Source of the DNA: Lysobacteraceae bacterium
GTDB taxonomy: Bacteria; Pseudomonadota; Gammaproteobacteria; Xanthomonadales; Rhodanobacteraceae
Direction of reading: 5' to 3'
NCBI GenBank assembly: GCA_028871555.1
Contig: JAGWNA010000002.1
Span: 1 to 64,000, forward strand
Length of the DNA: 64,000 nucleotides
Shown: one piece after another, positions 27,362-37,963 of the stretch
Position numbering within the stretch: position 1 is the first letter of the stretch
Layout: every line of letters begins with the position of its first letter
Program-made: the position numbers and the translations under genes
Notes under the pieces: model-generated
Database searches by the model: none
What the model saw: only the letters and a program-made list of their open reading frames with translations
What the model was told of the DNA's origin: nothing

Positions 27362-28450
27362 ATGAGCCGCACCACGGTCGCCACCATCCACCTCGGCGCC
27401 TTGCGCCACAATCTGGCGCGGCTCAAGGCGCTGGCCGCGCCCGCGAAAGTGATGGCGGTGGTCAAGGCGGACGCCTACGGCCATGGGCTGGAGCGGGTCG
27501 CGCGCGCACTGGACGGCGAGGCCGATGCGTTCGCGGTGGCCGCGCTGGGTGATGGCCTGCGCCTGCGCGCCGCGGGCCACAGCCAGCGCATCGTGGTGTT
27601 GTCCGGCCCGGACGGCGCCAGCGACCTCGTCGAAATGCAGCGGCTGGGGCTGGAAGCGGTGATCCATCACGACGCACAGCTGCGCTGGCTGGCGCACGCA
27701 TCGCCTGCGCGCGGGCGCCTGCGCGTCTGGCTGAAGGTCGACAGCGGCATGCATCGGCTGGGCTTCGCGCCCGAACGCGTCGCCGAGGTGCACGCGCAAC
27801 TGCGCGCGATGCCGGGCATCGATCCCGAGATCGGCCTGCTGACCCACTTCGCCGAATCCGAAGTGTTCGATGGCGAGCGGACGGCCGCGCAGATCGCCCG
27901 CTTCGTGGAAGCCACGCGCGGTCTGCGCGGGCCGCGCTCGTTGTCCAACTCCGCGGCCGTGCTCGGCTGGCCCGACGCACGCGGCGAATGGGTGCGCAGC
28001 GGCGGCCTGCTGTACGGCCTGTCGGTGGTCGATGGCAGGAGCGGGGCGGATTTCGGTTTCCGCCCGGCGATGACGCTGGGCACGCAACTGATCGCGATCA
28101 ATCACGTGCGGCGCGGCGAGCACATCGGCTACAACAGCACCTGGACTTGTCCCGAAGACATGGCCGTCGGCGTCGCCGCGGTCGGCTACGGCGACGGTTA
28201 CCCGCGCAGCGCGCCGGCCGGCACGCCGGTGCTGGTCGGCGACCGGCGCGTGCCGCTGATCGGCCGGGTCTCGATGGACCTGATCACGCTGGACCTGCGC
28301 GGCGCGCCCGCGGCGAAAGTGGGCGATCGCGTCACCCTGTGGGGTCCCGGGCTGCCGGTGGAAACCATCGCCGCCCACGCCGGCACCATCGCCTACGACC
28401 TCACCTGCGGCATGACCCGCCGCGTGCTGTTCGTCGAGGACGAAAGCTGA
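27362..28450 (+). CDS. alr: Alanine racemase
   Basis: A 362-residue PLP enzyme making D-alanine for peptidoglycan. The PLP lysine lies in AVVKADAYGHG, the substrate-contacting KVDSGMHRLGF follows, and the second catalytic Tyr is in GYNSTW. The ATG at 27362 starts the conserved N-terminus; the longer open frame upstream crosses a TTCCCCG simple repeat (about 27321-27350) and is not coding. Confidence 0.95.
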   Translation: MSRTTVATIHLGALRHNLARLKALAAPAKVMAVVKADAYGHGLERVARALDGEADAFAVAALGDGLRLRAAGHSQRIVVLSGPDGASDLVEMQRLGLEAVIHHDAQLRWLAHASPARGRLRVWLKVDSGMHRLGFAPERVAEVHAQLRAMPGIDPEIGLLTHFAESEVFDGERTAAQIARFVEATRGLRGPRSLSNSAAVLGWPDARGEWVRSGGLLYGLSVVDGRSGADFGFRPAMTLGTQLIAINHVRRGEHIGYNSTWTCPEDMAVGVAAVGYGDGYPRSAPAGTPVLVGDRRVPLIGRVSMDLITLDLRGAPAAKVGDRVTLWGPGLPVETIAAHAGTIAYDLTCGMTRRVLFVEDES

Positions 28451-28537
28451 CGGCGTTTTGCGCCGCCGCGTCTCGCGCTTTGCGATGGCGGCAGGCTAAG
28501 CTCGCCGTCATCATCAGCCTTTCGATCGGGAACCCTC

Positions 28538-29923
<1,386 letters not shown>

Positions 29924-29930
29924 CCGCGGC

Positions 29931-30551
29931 TCAGTCCGCGGGCAGCGGCCAGGCGCGGAACGCCGGCAACTGTTCGGCGCGCGCGGCGAAGGCGACCAGC
30001 GCCGGGTAATCGCGGGCGGCCACCAGCTCCGGTACCACGAGCTGGATGAAGCTCCAGGCCACCGCGACCGTGACGTCGGCCTGGCCCGGTTGCGCACCCT
30101 GCAGCCAGGGCGACGCGAGCGCGCCGATTTCGCCATCCAGCATCGCGCAGGCCGAGTTCAGCTGTCCGGCCACCCGCTCCAGCCAGGGCTGGTAGCGCAG
30201 TTCGTCCGGGCGCTTGCGCTCGTAGACGATCTGCACGGATTTCTCCGCCGCCAGCAGCGCCACGGCGATCAGCCGCAGCGCGGCGCGGCGGCTTGCCGGC
30301 TCGGCCGGCAGCAGGCGCCGGTCCGGCGCGACGGTCGATTCGAGATAATCGATGATCAGGCCGGAGTCGACCAGCTGCACGCCGTCGTCGCAGATCAGGG
30401 TGGGTGCCTTCACCAGCGGGTTGATCCGGCGGAACGTGTCGAAGTCGCGGAACACCGACAGCGATCGATGCTCGAACGCGATGCCGAGCATCTGCATCGA
30501 AATCGCCGTGCGGCGGACGAAGGGGGAGTCGAGCATGCCGATCAGTTGCAT
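29931..30551 (-). CDS. Glutathione S-transferase family protein
   Basis: A 206-residue GST. The N-terminal thioredoxin-like half has MLDSPFVRRTAISMQMLG (Ser as the possible active residue), LVKAPTLI with the cis-proline, and DSGLIIDYLE. The helical C-terminal half starts near residue 85. The substrate is unknown. It converges on radA with a 7-bp gap and follows purU. Confidence 0.85.
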   Translation of the reverse strand: MQLIGMLDSPFVRRTAISMQMLGIAFEHRSLSVFRDFDTFRRINPLVKAPTLICDDGVQLVDSGLIIDYLESTVAPDRRLLPAEPASRRAALRLIAVALLAAEKSVQIVYERKRPDELRYQPWLERVAGQLNSACAMLDGEIGALASPWLQGAQPGQADVTVAVAWSFIQLVVPELVAARDYPALVAFAARAEQLPAFRAWPLPAD

Positions 30552-30574
30552 GGGATCACCGTTGCGATGGCCGG

Positions 30575-31438
30575 TCAGGAGAAGAAAACCACGGTCTTGC
30601 GGCCGTCGATCAGCACGCGGTCGTCCAGTACATGGCGCAGCGCGCGCGCCAGCACCCGGCGTTCGATGTCGCGACCGATGCGGATCATGTCCTCTGGCGT
30701 GTCGTGGTGGCTCACGCGCTCGATGTCCTGCTCGATGATCGGCCCCTCGTCCAGCTCGGGCGTCACGAAGTGGGCGGTGGCGCCGATCAGTTTCACGCCG
30801 CGGCGGTGCGCCTGATGATAGGGCCGCGCGCCCTTGAAGCCGGGAAGAAACGAGTGGTGGATGTTGATGCAGCGGCCGGCCAGCCGGCCGGCCAGTCCGT
30901 CGGAAAGCACCTGCATGTAGCGCGCCAGCACCACCAGTTCGGCGCGGCTGCGCTCGATCACCTCCCATACCTGCGCTTCCTGCGCCAGCTTGCTGTGCTT
31001 GTCGACGGGCAGGTAATGGAACGCGATGCCGTCGACATTGAGGTGCCGGAAAGTCTCGCGCGGATGGTTGGCGACGATGCCGACGATCTCCATCGGCAGC
31101 TCGCCGATGCGCCAGCGGTAGAGGATGTCCGCCAGGCAATGGTCGAACTTCGACACCATCAGCAACACCCGGCGGCGCTGGCCGCGGTCGCGCAGCGTCC
31201 ACTGCATGCCGAAGCGCTGCGCCACCGTCGTGAAGCCCTCGCGCAGGCCGTCCAGCGGCGTGTGCGCATCGCACGGGTGGAACACGATGCGCATGAAGAA
31301 ACGCATGGTTTCCGGGTCGCCGTACTGCTGTGCCTCGAGGATGTTGCAGCCCTGCGCGGCGAGATGGCCGGATACCGCGTTGACGATGCCGGGACGGTCG
31401 GGGCACGACAGCGTCAGGACGAATTGCAGGTGGCCCAC
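30575..31438 (-). CDS. purU: Formyltetrahydrofolate deformylase
   Basis: A 287-residue enzyme hydrolysing 10-formyl-tetrahydrofolate to formate and tetrahydrofolate. An ACT domain occupies residues 1-85 ([20 protein letters not shown]). The formyltransferase fold follows with [11 protein letters not shown], the catalytic [16 protein letters not shown] and [18 protein letters not shown]. The formate released could feed the Fds system at the left end of the window (inference). Confidence 0.95.
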   Translation of the reverse strand: MGHLQFVLTLSCPDRPGIVNAVSGHLAAQGCNILEAQQYGDPETMRFFMRIVFHPCDAHTPLDGLREGFTTVAQRFGMQWTLRDRGQRRRVLLMVSKFDHCLADILYRWRIGELPMEIVGIVANHPRETFRHLNVDGIAFHYLPVDKHSKLAQEAQVWEVIERSRAELVVLARYMQVLSDGLAGRLAGRCINIHHSFLPGFKGARPYHQAHRRGVKLIGATAHFVTPELDEGPIIEQDIERVSHHDTPEDMIRIGRDIERRVLARALRHVLDDRVLIDGRKTVVFFS

Positions 31439-32236
31439 TCACACCCCCCGGTGCAGCACCAGCTCCAGCACCGCCTTGGAGCCGAAGAACGCCAGCAGCA
31501 GCACGGCCATGCCGATCAGGGTCAGCTTCACGGCGCGCTGGCCGCGCCAGCCGTGCCGCCAGCGTCCGTAAAGCAGCACGCCGAACACCAGCCACGCCAC
31601 GATCGACAGCAGCGTCTTTTGCGCCAGATGCTGGCCGAACAGGTTGTCCACGAACAGCGCGCCGGTGAGCAGGGTCAGCGAAAGCAGCGTGAAGCCGGCG
31701 CCGATCAGCCGGAACAGCAGGGTCTCGGTCAGCGTCAGCGGCGGCAAGGCGCGCAGCCACGGACCGAACTGGCGATGGCGCAAGGCGCGCTCCTGCACCG
31801 CCAGCAGGATCGCCAGCGCGGCGGCGATCGACAGCACGCTGAAGGCGATCAGCGCCACCGTGACATGCAGCTTGATCTGCCAGTCCATCGGCTGCGGCAA
31901 GGTCGGCGGCGCCAGGAAACTGTCCACCGCGATCAGCACGGCAGTGAGCGGAAACACGATCACGCCCAGTGCGGCGACCGGGCGCGAAAGGTTCACCAGC
32001 AAGGTCAGCGTGGACACCACGAAGGCGGTCAGCGACAGCGCCGCGAAAAAGTGCAGGTCCAGCGCGCCGCGGTGCATGCCCAGCAGGATTCCGGCATGGA
32101 CCAGCACCGCCACGCCGGCCAACCCCAATGCCAGCCGGTTCAGCGGCGGGCCGCCACTGAGCAGGGGGCGCGCCAGCCCTCCCGCGGCGGCGAGATAAAG
32201 CACGATGGCAAGCAGGGCGAGCGCGTGTATGACCAT
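31439..32236 (-). CDS. ypjD: CcsA/YpjD-type inner-membrane protein
   Basis: A 265-residue integral membrane protein with about eight helices, of the cytochrome c assembly (CcsA/HemX-like) family, ending in the usual WRHGWRGQRAVKLTLIG segment. It is adjacent to and divergent from ffh, the usual position of ypjD in gammaproteobacteria. Its stop is directly beside the purU start. Confidence 0.85.
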   Translation of the reverse strand: MVIHALALLAIVLYLAAAGGLARPLLSGGPPLNRLALGLAGVAVLVHAGILLGMHRGALDLHFFAALSLTAFVVSTLTLLVNLSRPVAALGVIVFPLTAVLIAVDSFLAPPTLPQPMDWQIKLHVTVALIAFSVLSIAAALAILLAVQERALRHRQFGPWLRALPPLTLTETLLFRLIGAGFTLLSLTLLTGALFVDNLFGQHLAQKTLLSIVAWLVFGVLLYGRWRHGWRGQRAVKLTLIGMAVLLLAFFGSKAVLELVLHRGV

Positions 32237-32309
32237 AGTCGTTCAGTGTCGCACAAGGCTGGCCGATCGTGCATGCGCAGTGTGCGGGCTCGGCCGCCAT
32301 GCCGTCCGC

Positions 32310-32315
32310 TATAAT
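32310..32315 (+). promoter_or_regulatory. -10 element for ffh
   Basis: A perfect TATAAT 29 bp before the ffh ATG. No convincing -35 hexamer lies 16-18 bp upstream. Confidence 0.55.
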
Positions 32316-32344
32316 CGGCCACTTTCCCGTACGCCGGTCCCGTC

Positions 32345-33733
32345 ATGTTCGAGTCGCTCAGCCAACGCCTGTCCACCACCGTCAATCGTCTGCGCGGCCG
32401 AGGCCGGTTGACCGAGGAAAACATCCGCGATGCCCTGCGCGAGGTGCGCATCGCACTGCTCGAGGCCGACGTCGCGTTGCCGGTGGTGCAGGCGCTGATC
32501 CAGCGGATCAAGGTGCGCGCGGTCGGCCAGGACGTGCTGAAAAGCCTGACCCCCGGCCAGGCGCTGATCAAGGTGGTCAGCGACGAGCTGACCACGGTGA
32601 TGGGCACGGCCAATGCCGAGTTGAACCTGGCCCAGCAACCGCCGGCGGTGGTGCTGCTGGCCGGCCTGCAGGGCGCCGGCAAGACGACCACGGTGGCCAA
32701 ATTGGCGCGCTTGCTGACCGAGCGCAGGAAGAAGCGGGTGATGGTGGTCAGCTGCGACGTCTATCGTCCGGCCGCGATCGAGCAGTTGCGCACCCTGGCC
32801 GAACAGGTCGGGGTGAAGTTCTTCCCGTCCGGGGCCGGCGAGGATCCGGTCGCCATCGCCAAAGCCGCGGTTGCCGCGGCCCGGCGCGAAGTGATCGACG
32901 TGCTGCTGGTCGATACCGCCGGCCGGTTGCACGTGGACGAGGCGATGATGGCCGAGATCAAGGCCCTGCATGCCGCGATCACGCCGATCGAAACCCTGTT
33001 CGTGGTCGATTCGATGACCGGCCAGGATGCCGCCACCACCGCCAAGGCGTTCGCCGAGGCACTGCCGTTGACCGGCGTGATCCTGACCAAGACCGACGGC
33101 GACGCCCGCGGCGGCGCGGCGCTGTCGGTGCGTTACGTCACCGGTCGGCCGATCAAGTTCCTCGGCGCCGGCGAGAAGAGCGATGCGCTGGAACCGTTCC
33201 ACCCCGATCGTCTCGCGCAACGCATCCTGGGCATGGGCGACGTGCTGTCGCTGGTCGAGGAAGTCGAGCGCAAGGTCGACCAGGAAAAGGCGCAGAAGCT
33301 GGCACAGAAGGTGATCAAGGGCAAGCGCTTCGACCTCGACGACATGAAGGATCAGCTCGAACAGATGGGCAACATGGGCGGGCTGGCCGGCCTGATGGAC
33401 AAGCTCCCCGGCGTGGCCAACCTGCCCGACAGCGTCAAGTCGAAGGTCAACGACGGCGAGATGAAGCGGATGATCGCGATCATCTGTTCGATGACCAAGA
33501 AGGAGCGTCGCCATCCGGACCTGCTGAACGGCTCGCGCCGCGCCCGCGTGGCGCGCGGTTCGGGCACCCAGCCCGCCGACGTCAACCGCCTGCTCAAGCA
33601 GTACATGCAGATGGAAAAAATGATGTCCAAGCTGTCCAGGGGCGGCAGCAAGGGGCTGTTGCGGCAGATGCGCGGCGCCATGAAAGGCATGGGCGGCATG
33701 GGCGGCATGGGCGGTTTGCCGCCGCCGCGCTGA
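32345..33733 (+). CDS. ffh: Signal recognition particle protein Ffh
   Basis: A 462-residue SRP GTPase that targets membrane proteins with 4.5S RNA. The NG domain has GLQGAGKTTT, DTAGRLHVDE and LTKTDGDARGG; the Met-rich M domain occupies the C-terminal ~150 residues and ends in repeated GMGGM units. Normal length. Confidence 0.97.
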   Translation: MFESLSQRLSTTVNRLRGRGRLTEENIRDALREVRIALLEADVALPVVQALIQRIKVRAVGQDVLKSLTPGQALIKVVSDELTTVMGTANAELNLAQQPPAVVLLAGLQGAGKTTTVAKLARLLTERRKKRVMVVSCDVYRPAAIEQLRTLAEQVGVKFFPSGAGEDPVAIAKAAVAAARREVIDVLLVDTAGRLHVDEAMMAEIKALHAAITPIETLFVVDSMTGQDAATTAKAFAEALPLTGVILTKTDGDARGGAALSVRYVTGRPIKFLGAGEKSDALEPFHPDRLAQRILGMGDVLSLVEEVERKVDQEKAQKLAQKVIKGKRFDLDDMKDQLEQMGNMGGLAGLMDKLPGVANLPDSVKSKVNDGEMKRMIAIICSMTKKERRHPDLLNGSRRARVARGSGTQPADVNRLLKQYMQMEKMMSKLSRGGSKGLLRQMRGAMKGMGGMGGMGGLPPPR

Positions 33734-33968
33734 GGCCTTGCCGGTGCGGCATAACCCCGGGTGAATGTTCCGGTTGCCATCATCCGCACGAACCGATCGA
33801 TCCCGTTCGCCTGCCGCCACGGATTTACCACACGCCAGCCCGTCGGCGTGCGCACCAGCCGCCACCCGCCAGGGAACGCCCACCGGCCATGGAGACCTCG
33901 ATGAGCCAGTCCGCCGATTCACCCTCCACGGCATGCCGGGCCTTAACGACCCGCGGCAGGGTCGCCGC

Positions 33969-35747
33969 ATGAGTTGGCAGGCATGGGCCGTCGTGGCGGT
34001 CATCGTCTTCGCGATGGTGCTGTTCGCCAGCGAGAAGGTACGCATCGACCTGGTCGCCCTGATGATGCTGGCCGTGCTGACGATCCTGGGCATCGTCAGC
34101 CCGGTCCAGGCGCTCAGCGGTTTCAGCAACGAGGCCACGGTGACGGTGGCGGCGATGTTCGCGCTGAGCATGGGGATCGAGCGCTCCGGCGCGCTGGAGC
34201 CGCTGAGCCGCCTGCTGATGGGGATCAAGCGCCCGTGGCTGCTGACCCTGGCGTTGATGCTGGCGATCGCGCCGCTGGGGGCGTTCATCAAGAACATCGC
34301 GCTGGTCGCCACCTTCCTGCCGCTGGCGCTGAAGGTGTGCCAGCGCACCGGCACCTCGCCGGCGCGGGTGCTGATGCCGATGGCGTTCGCCGCGCAGATG
34401 GGCGGCGTGTGCACGCTGATCGGCACCTCGTCCAACCTGCTGGCCGATACCCTGGCGCAGAAGGAGGGCATGCCGGCATTCGGCGTGTTCGAGTTCACCG
34501 AGATGGGCGCGGTGCTGGCGGTGGTCGGCATCGTCTATCTGATGCTGATCGGCCGCTGGCTGCTGCCGCGCCACGTCGAGACCGACATGCCCGCCGAGGC
34601 GGACATCGGCAAGTACGTCACCGAGCTGGAAGTCACCGGGCAGTCCCTGCTGCTCGGCAAGAGCATCGCCGATGCCCGGCTGGGCGAGCGCTTCGGCGTC
34701 TATCCGCTGGAGCTGCTGCGCGGCGAGCGCCGCATGTGGTCGCCGCGCTCGCAGTTGCTGGCGGTGGGCGATGTGCTGCTGATCCGCGGCGACTGGGACA
34801 AGATCGAGGAGTTTCGTCGCCAGACGCATCTGCGCAACGCGCCCGGAAGCCACTACCCGCGCACCGACCATCATCCGCGGGTGATGGTCGAGGCCATGGT
34901 GGCGCCGGCCAGTCCGGCGCAGGGGCGGCGCTTCAGCGAAACCGGCATCGGCTGGCGCTACAGCGCGGCGGCGCTGGCGATCCATCGGCGCGGCCAGGTG
35001 CTGCGCGACAAGCTCAGCGAGGTGCCGCTGGCGGTCGGCGACGTGCTGCTGATGCTGGTGGACGAGGAGGCGATGGCCAACCTGCGCAACGACGAGACGC
35101 TGATCGTGCTGAGCGAGCGCGAGGATGCGCACCGCACGCCGCGCAAGGCGCTGTATGCGGTGGCGATCATGGCGGCGGTGGTGGTGACCTCCGGCATGCA
35201 CTGGCTGCCGATTCCGATCGCCGCGATCTGCGGCGCCCTCGCGATGGCGCTGGCCGGCTGCTTCGGGCGCAAGGACGTCTACGAGGGCATGGACTGGAAG
35301 ATCATCATCCTGCTCGGCGCGATCCTGCCGCTGGGCATCGCGGTCGAGAAGAGCGGGCTGTCGGCCATCGTGGTGCACGCCGGCATGGCGCTGGTCGGCA
35401 GCCACGACCCGCTGGCGGCGCTGCTGATGGTGTACCTGCTGACCGCCCTGCTGACCGAGCTGATGGGGCACAACCCGTCGGTGGTGCTGATGGTGGGCAT
35501 CGCCGCCTCGGTGGCCCATGCGCTGCACGTCGACCCGCGCCCGTTCGTGGTGGCGGTGGCGTTTGCCGCGGCCACCTCGTTCGCCACGCCGGTGGGCTAC
35601 CCGACCAACACCATGGTGTATTACGCAGGCGGCTACCGCTTCACCGACTTCATGAAGGTGGGCATACCGCTGATCGCGCTGTTCTGCACGCTGTCGATGT
35701 GGCTGATCCCGCAGTTCTGGCCGTTCCATCCGGCGTTGCCGCACTGA
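33969..35747 (+). CDS. SLC13/DASS-type transporter with two TrkA-C domains
   Basis: A 592-residue transporter. Residues 1-200 carry the first half with the hairpin GGVCTLIGTSSNLL; residues about 215-380 carry two RCK/TrkA-C regulatory domains (GKSIADARLGERFGVYPLEL and a second after HHPRVMVEAMVAP); the second membrane half follows with FATPVGYPTNTMVY. Related proteins move sulfate, dicarboxylates or other anions; the substrate cannot be told. The 235-bp gap upstream holds no gene. Confidence 0.9.
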   Translation: MSWQAWAVVAVIVFAMVLFASEKVRIDLVALMMLAVLTILGIVSPVQALSGFSNEATVTVAAMFALSMGIERSGALEPLSRLLMGIKRPWLLTLALMLAIAPLGAFIKNIALVATFLPLALKVCQRTGTSPARVLMPMAFAAQMGGVCTLIGTSSNLLADTLAQKEGMPAFGVFEFTEMGAVLAVVGIVYLMLIGRWLLPRHVETDMPAEADIGKYVTELEVTGQSLLLGKSIADARLGERFGVYPLELLRGERRMWSPRSQLLAVGDVLLIRGDWDKIEEFRRQTHLRNAPGSHYPRTDHHPRVMVEAMVAPASPAQGRRFSETGIGWRYSAAALAIHRRGQVLRDKLSEVPLAVGDVLLMLVDEEAMANLRNDETLIVLSEREDAHRTPRKALYAVAIMAAVVVTSGMHWLPIPIAAICGALAMALAGCFGRKDVYEGMDWKIIILLGAILPLGIAVEKSGLSAIVVHAGMALVGSHDPLAALLMVYLLTALLTELMGHNPSVVLMVGIAASVAHALHVDPRPFVVAVAFAAATSFATPVGYPTNTMVYYAGGYRFTDFMKVGIPLIALFCTLSMWLIPQFWPFHPALPH

Positions 35748-35823
35748 CATCTCCCGGCCGGCTTGAACGGTCCGGGCCGGGCGGCAGCTGCGCGCGAAAC
35801 GCCCTTTGCCGGAGCAGCTTTTG

Positions 35824-36207
35824 GTAGGAGCCCACCCTGTGGGCGAACGCTCTTCGCCGGCACCCCGACAAGGGCAGCGCGCACAGGGTGCGCTCCTACC
35901 GGCGTCGCGCAACCCGTCTGTAGGAGCCCACCCTGTGGGCGAACGCTCTCCGCTGGCACCCCCACAAGAGCATCGCGCACAGGGTGCGCTCCTACCGGCG
36001 TCGCGCAACCCGTCTGTAGGAGCCCACCCTGTGGGCGAATGCTCTTCGCCGGCACCCCGACAAGGGCAGCGCGCACAGGGTGCGCTCCTACCGGCGTCGG
36101 GCAACCCGTCCGTAGGAGCCCACCCTGTGGGCGAACGCTCTTCGCCGGCACCCTGACAAGAGCATCGCGCACAGGGTGCGCTCCTACAGGCATTGCGCAA
36201 CCCGTCT
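35824..36207. repeat. Array of four 96-bp REP units
   Basis: GTAGGAGCCCACCCTGTGGG recurs at 35824, 35920, 36016 and 36112, exactly 96 bp apart. Within each unit it pairs with an inverted partner (ACAGGGTGCGCTCCTAC), so each unit is a long imperfect palindrome. A degenerate fifth start at 36208 is replaced by a GGAGCCCGC/GCGGGCTCC hairpin. The stretch from 35748 to 36405 contains no gene; open frames on both strands are by-products of the 96-bp (multiple of 3) periodicity. Confidence 0.95.
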
Positions 36208-36405
36208 GGAGCCCGCGATGCGGGCTCCTTGAAACGTCGTGCACGGGGTGCGCTCCTGGGCCTGCGAGTCTTGACGGATCGCCGCGACCGGGTCAGGTTG
36301 GGCATCATGCTGCGGCATCGGCGTCCGCCAGTGGCGCAGGCGAATGAACGAATCACGCCCGCACAAGTCAGAACCCATAACGGGGCGCGGGCGAGGAGGT
36401 TGGCG

Positions 36406-37266
36406 ATGGGCAGGCAATCATCAACGGGAAGCTGGGTGGCGGCGGTGGTCGTGGTGCTGGCGGTCGTCGCGGCCGGCGTGTACATGGCGCGCAAGGCCTT
36501 GCACGAAAGCACGCCGGCTCCGGCTCCCGCACCGGCAGCGGCTTCCACTGCCGCCGCGGCGCCGGCGCCGGCCATCCGGCATCCGATCGCGCAGGCGTCC
36601 GGTCCCGCGCCGGCCTCGACGGCGCCGCTGCCTTCGCTCGAAAACAGCGACGCCGCCGTGACCGATACGCTCGCCGCGCTGGCCGGCGGCAGCGGGCTGC
36701 GGTCGCTGCTGGTGTCCGCGCAGATCATCCCGGACATGGTGGCCACCATCGATGCCCTGCCGCGCCGGGTGGTGGCCCCGCGCATTCTTCCGCTGCGTAC
36801 GCCCAAGGGCGGCTTCCTCACCGCCAGCGTCGACGGCAAGACGGTGATGAGCGCCGCGAACGCCGCGCGCTACGCGCCTTACATGCACGTGGTGGCAAGC
36901 GTCGATCCCAGGGCGCTGGTCGGCTGGTACGTGCGCTACTACCCGCTGTTCCAGCAGGCCTATGTGCAGCTGGGCTATCCCAAGGGCTACTTCAACGATC
37001 GCCTGATCGCGGTGATCGACAACCTGCTGGCCGCGCCGGATCTGTCCCGGCCGGCGGCGCTGGCGCAGCCGAAGCCGCCGTTCTTCGTCTACGCCGATCC
37101 ATCGCTGGAAGCGCTGTCGGCCGGACAGAAGATGCTGCTGCGCGCCGGCCCGGCCAACGAGGCCGTGCTCAAGGCGAAATTGCGGGCCATCCGCGCGCAA
37201 CTGGTCGGCGCGGTCCTGCCTGCGGCAGCGGCCCCGGCACCGGCGTCCTCACGCACGGCGCAATGA
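36406..37266 (+). CDS. DUF3014-like membrane-anchored protein
   Basis: A 286-residue protein with one N-terminal helix (WVAAVVVVLAVVAAGVYMA), an Ala/Pro-rich linker, and a soluble domain from about residue 80. That domain shows RSLLVSAQIIPDMVATIDAL, VGWYVRYYPLFQQAYVQLGYP and FNDRLIAVIDNLLAAP, as in DUF3014. Function unknown. GAGGAGG precedes the ATG. Its stop overlaps thpR (ATGA). Confidence 0.82.
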   Translation: MGRQSSTGSWVAAVVVVLAVVAAGVYMARKALHESTPAPAPAPAAASTAAAAPAPAIRHPIAQASGPAPASTAPLPSLENSDAAVTDTLAALAGGSGLRSLLVSAQIIPDMVATIDALPRRVVAPRILPLRTPKGGFLTASVDGKTVMSAANAARYAPYMHVVASVDPRALVGWYVRYYPLFQQAYVQLGYPKGYFNDRLIAVIDNLLAAPDLSRPAALAQPKPPFFVYADPSLEALSAGQKMLLRAGPANEAVLKAKLRAIRAQLVGAVLPAAAAPAPASSRTAQ

Positions 37267-37844
37267 GTTCGGTGCCACCGGGTGCCCGGGCGCGGCCGGC
37301 GGCAACCCATCGGCTGTTCTTCGCGCTGGTGCCGGACCCGGCCACACGCGAGCGGCTGGCGCATGCCGGCGAAACCTTCGCGGCAAGCCGGCCGGATGCG
37401 CGCCTGCGCCGGGTGCATCCGGCGCGCTATCACGCCACGGTGCATTTCCTCGGCAGCGACACGGCGCTGCGGCCCGACCGGGTCGCTGCCGCCGTGGCGG
37501 CGGCCGATACCGTCCACAGTGCGTCCTTCACGTGGACGCTGGACCGCGTCGCGAGCTTCCACGGCCGCCAGCCGCCGTGCGTGCTGTGCAGCGCGGCAGT
37601 CCCCGCGGCGCTGCAGGAGCTGTGGCATGCGCTGGGCCACGCGCTGCGGCTCACCGGTCCGGGTGGGCCGCCGGAGCGCGGATTCATTCCGCATGTCACC
37701 CTGGCCTACAGCCAGGGTCCGGTGCCGGAGCCGGCGGCGATCGCGCCCATCGTGTGGCCGGTGACGGATTTCGCGCTGCTGCATAGCGTGGCCGGGCAGG
37801 GCGGTTACCGCAGCCTCGGGCGTTGGGCGCTGGCGCAGGAATAG
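37263..37844 (+). CDS. thpR: RNA 2',3'-cyclic phosphodiesterase
   Basis: A 193-residue 2H phosphoesterase opening cyclic phosphate ends of RNA. The two catalytic motifs are HATVHFLG and HVTLAY. Coupled to the DUF3014 gene. An imperfect GCCGCC/GGCGGC hairpin followed by GTTTGT at 37852-37881 may be a weak terminator, separating this gene from the borosin locus. Confidence 0.92.
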   Translation: MSSVPPGARARPAATHRLFFALVPDPATRERLAHAGETFAASRPDARLRRVHPARYHATVHFLGSDTALRPDRVAAAVAAADTVHSASFTWTLDRVASFHGRQPPCVLCSAAVPAALQELWHALGHALRLTGPGGPPERGFIPHVTLAYSQGPVPEPAAIAPIVWPVTDFALLHSVAGQGGYRSLGRWALAQE

Positions 37845-37963
37845 CCGGCCGCCGTGCGGGCAGGGCGGGCGGCGTTTGTCGAACTTGCATCAGGCCCGCT
37901 CCGTGTGCGTAACTCGGTATGCGTGGTGATGCGGACGCAGGGTCTGGGGCAGGAAGGCGAAAG

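Noticed and set aside
35633-36244. Open frames of up to 203 codons on both strands across the REP array, with repeated peptides
   Set aside because: They arise because the 96-bp repeat is a multiple of three and G+C-rich. There is no ribosome site or start context, and the peptides only mirror the repeat.
33825-36839. 1004-codon open frame on the minus strand
   Set aside because: It lies antisense to the SLC13-type transporter and across the REP array; its composition (Arg/His/Gln-rich) is that of a shadow frame in high-GC DNA.
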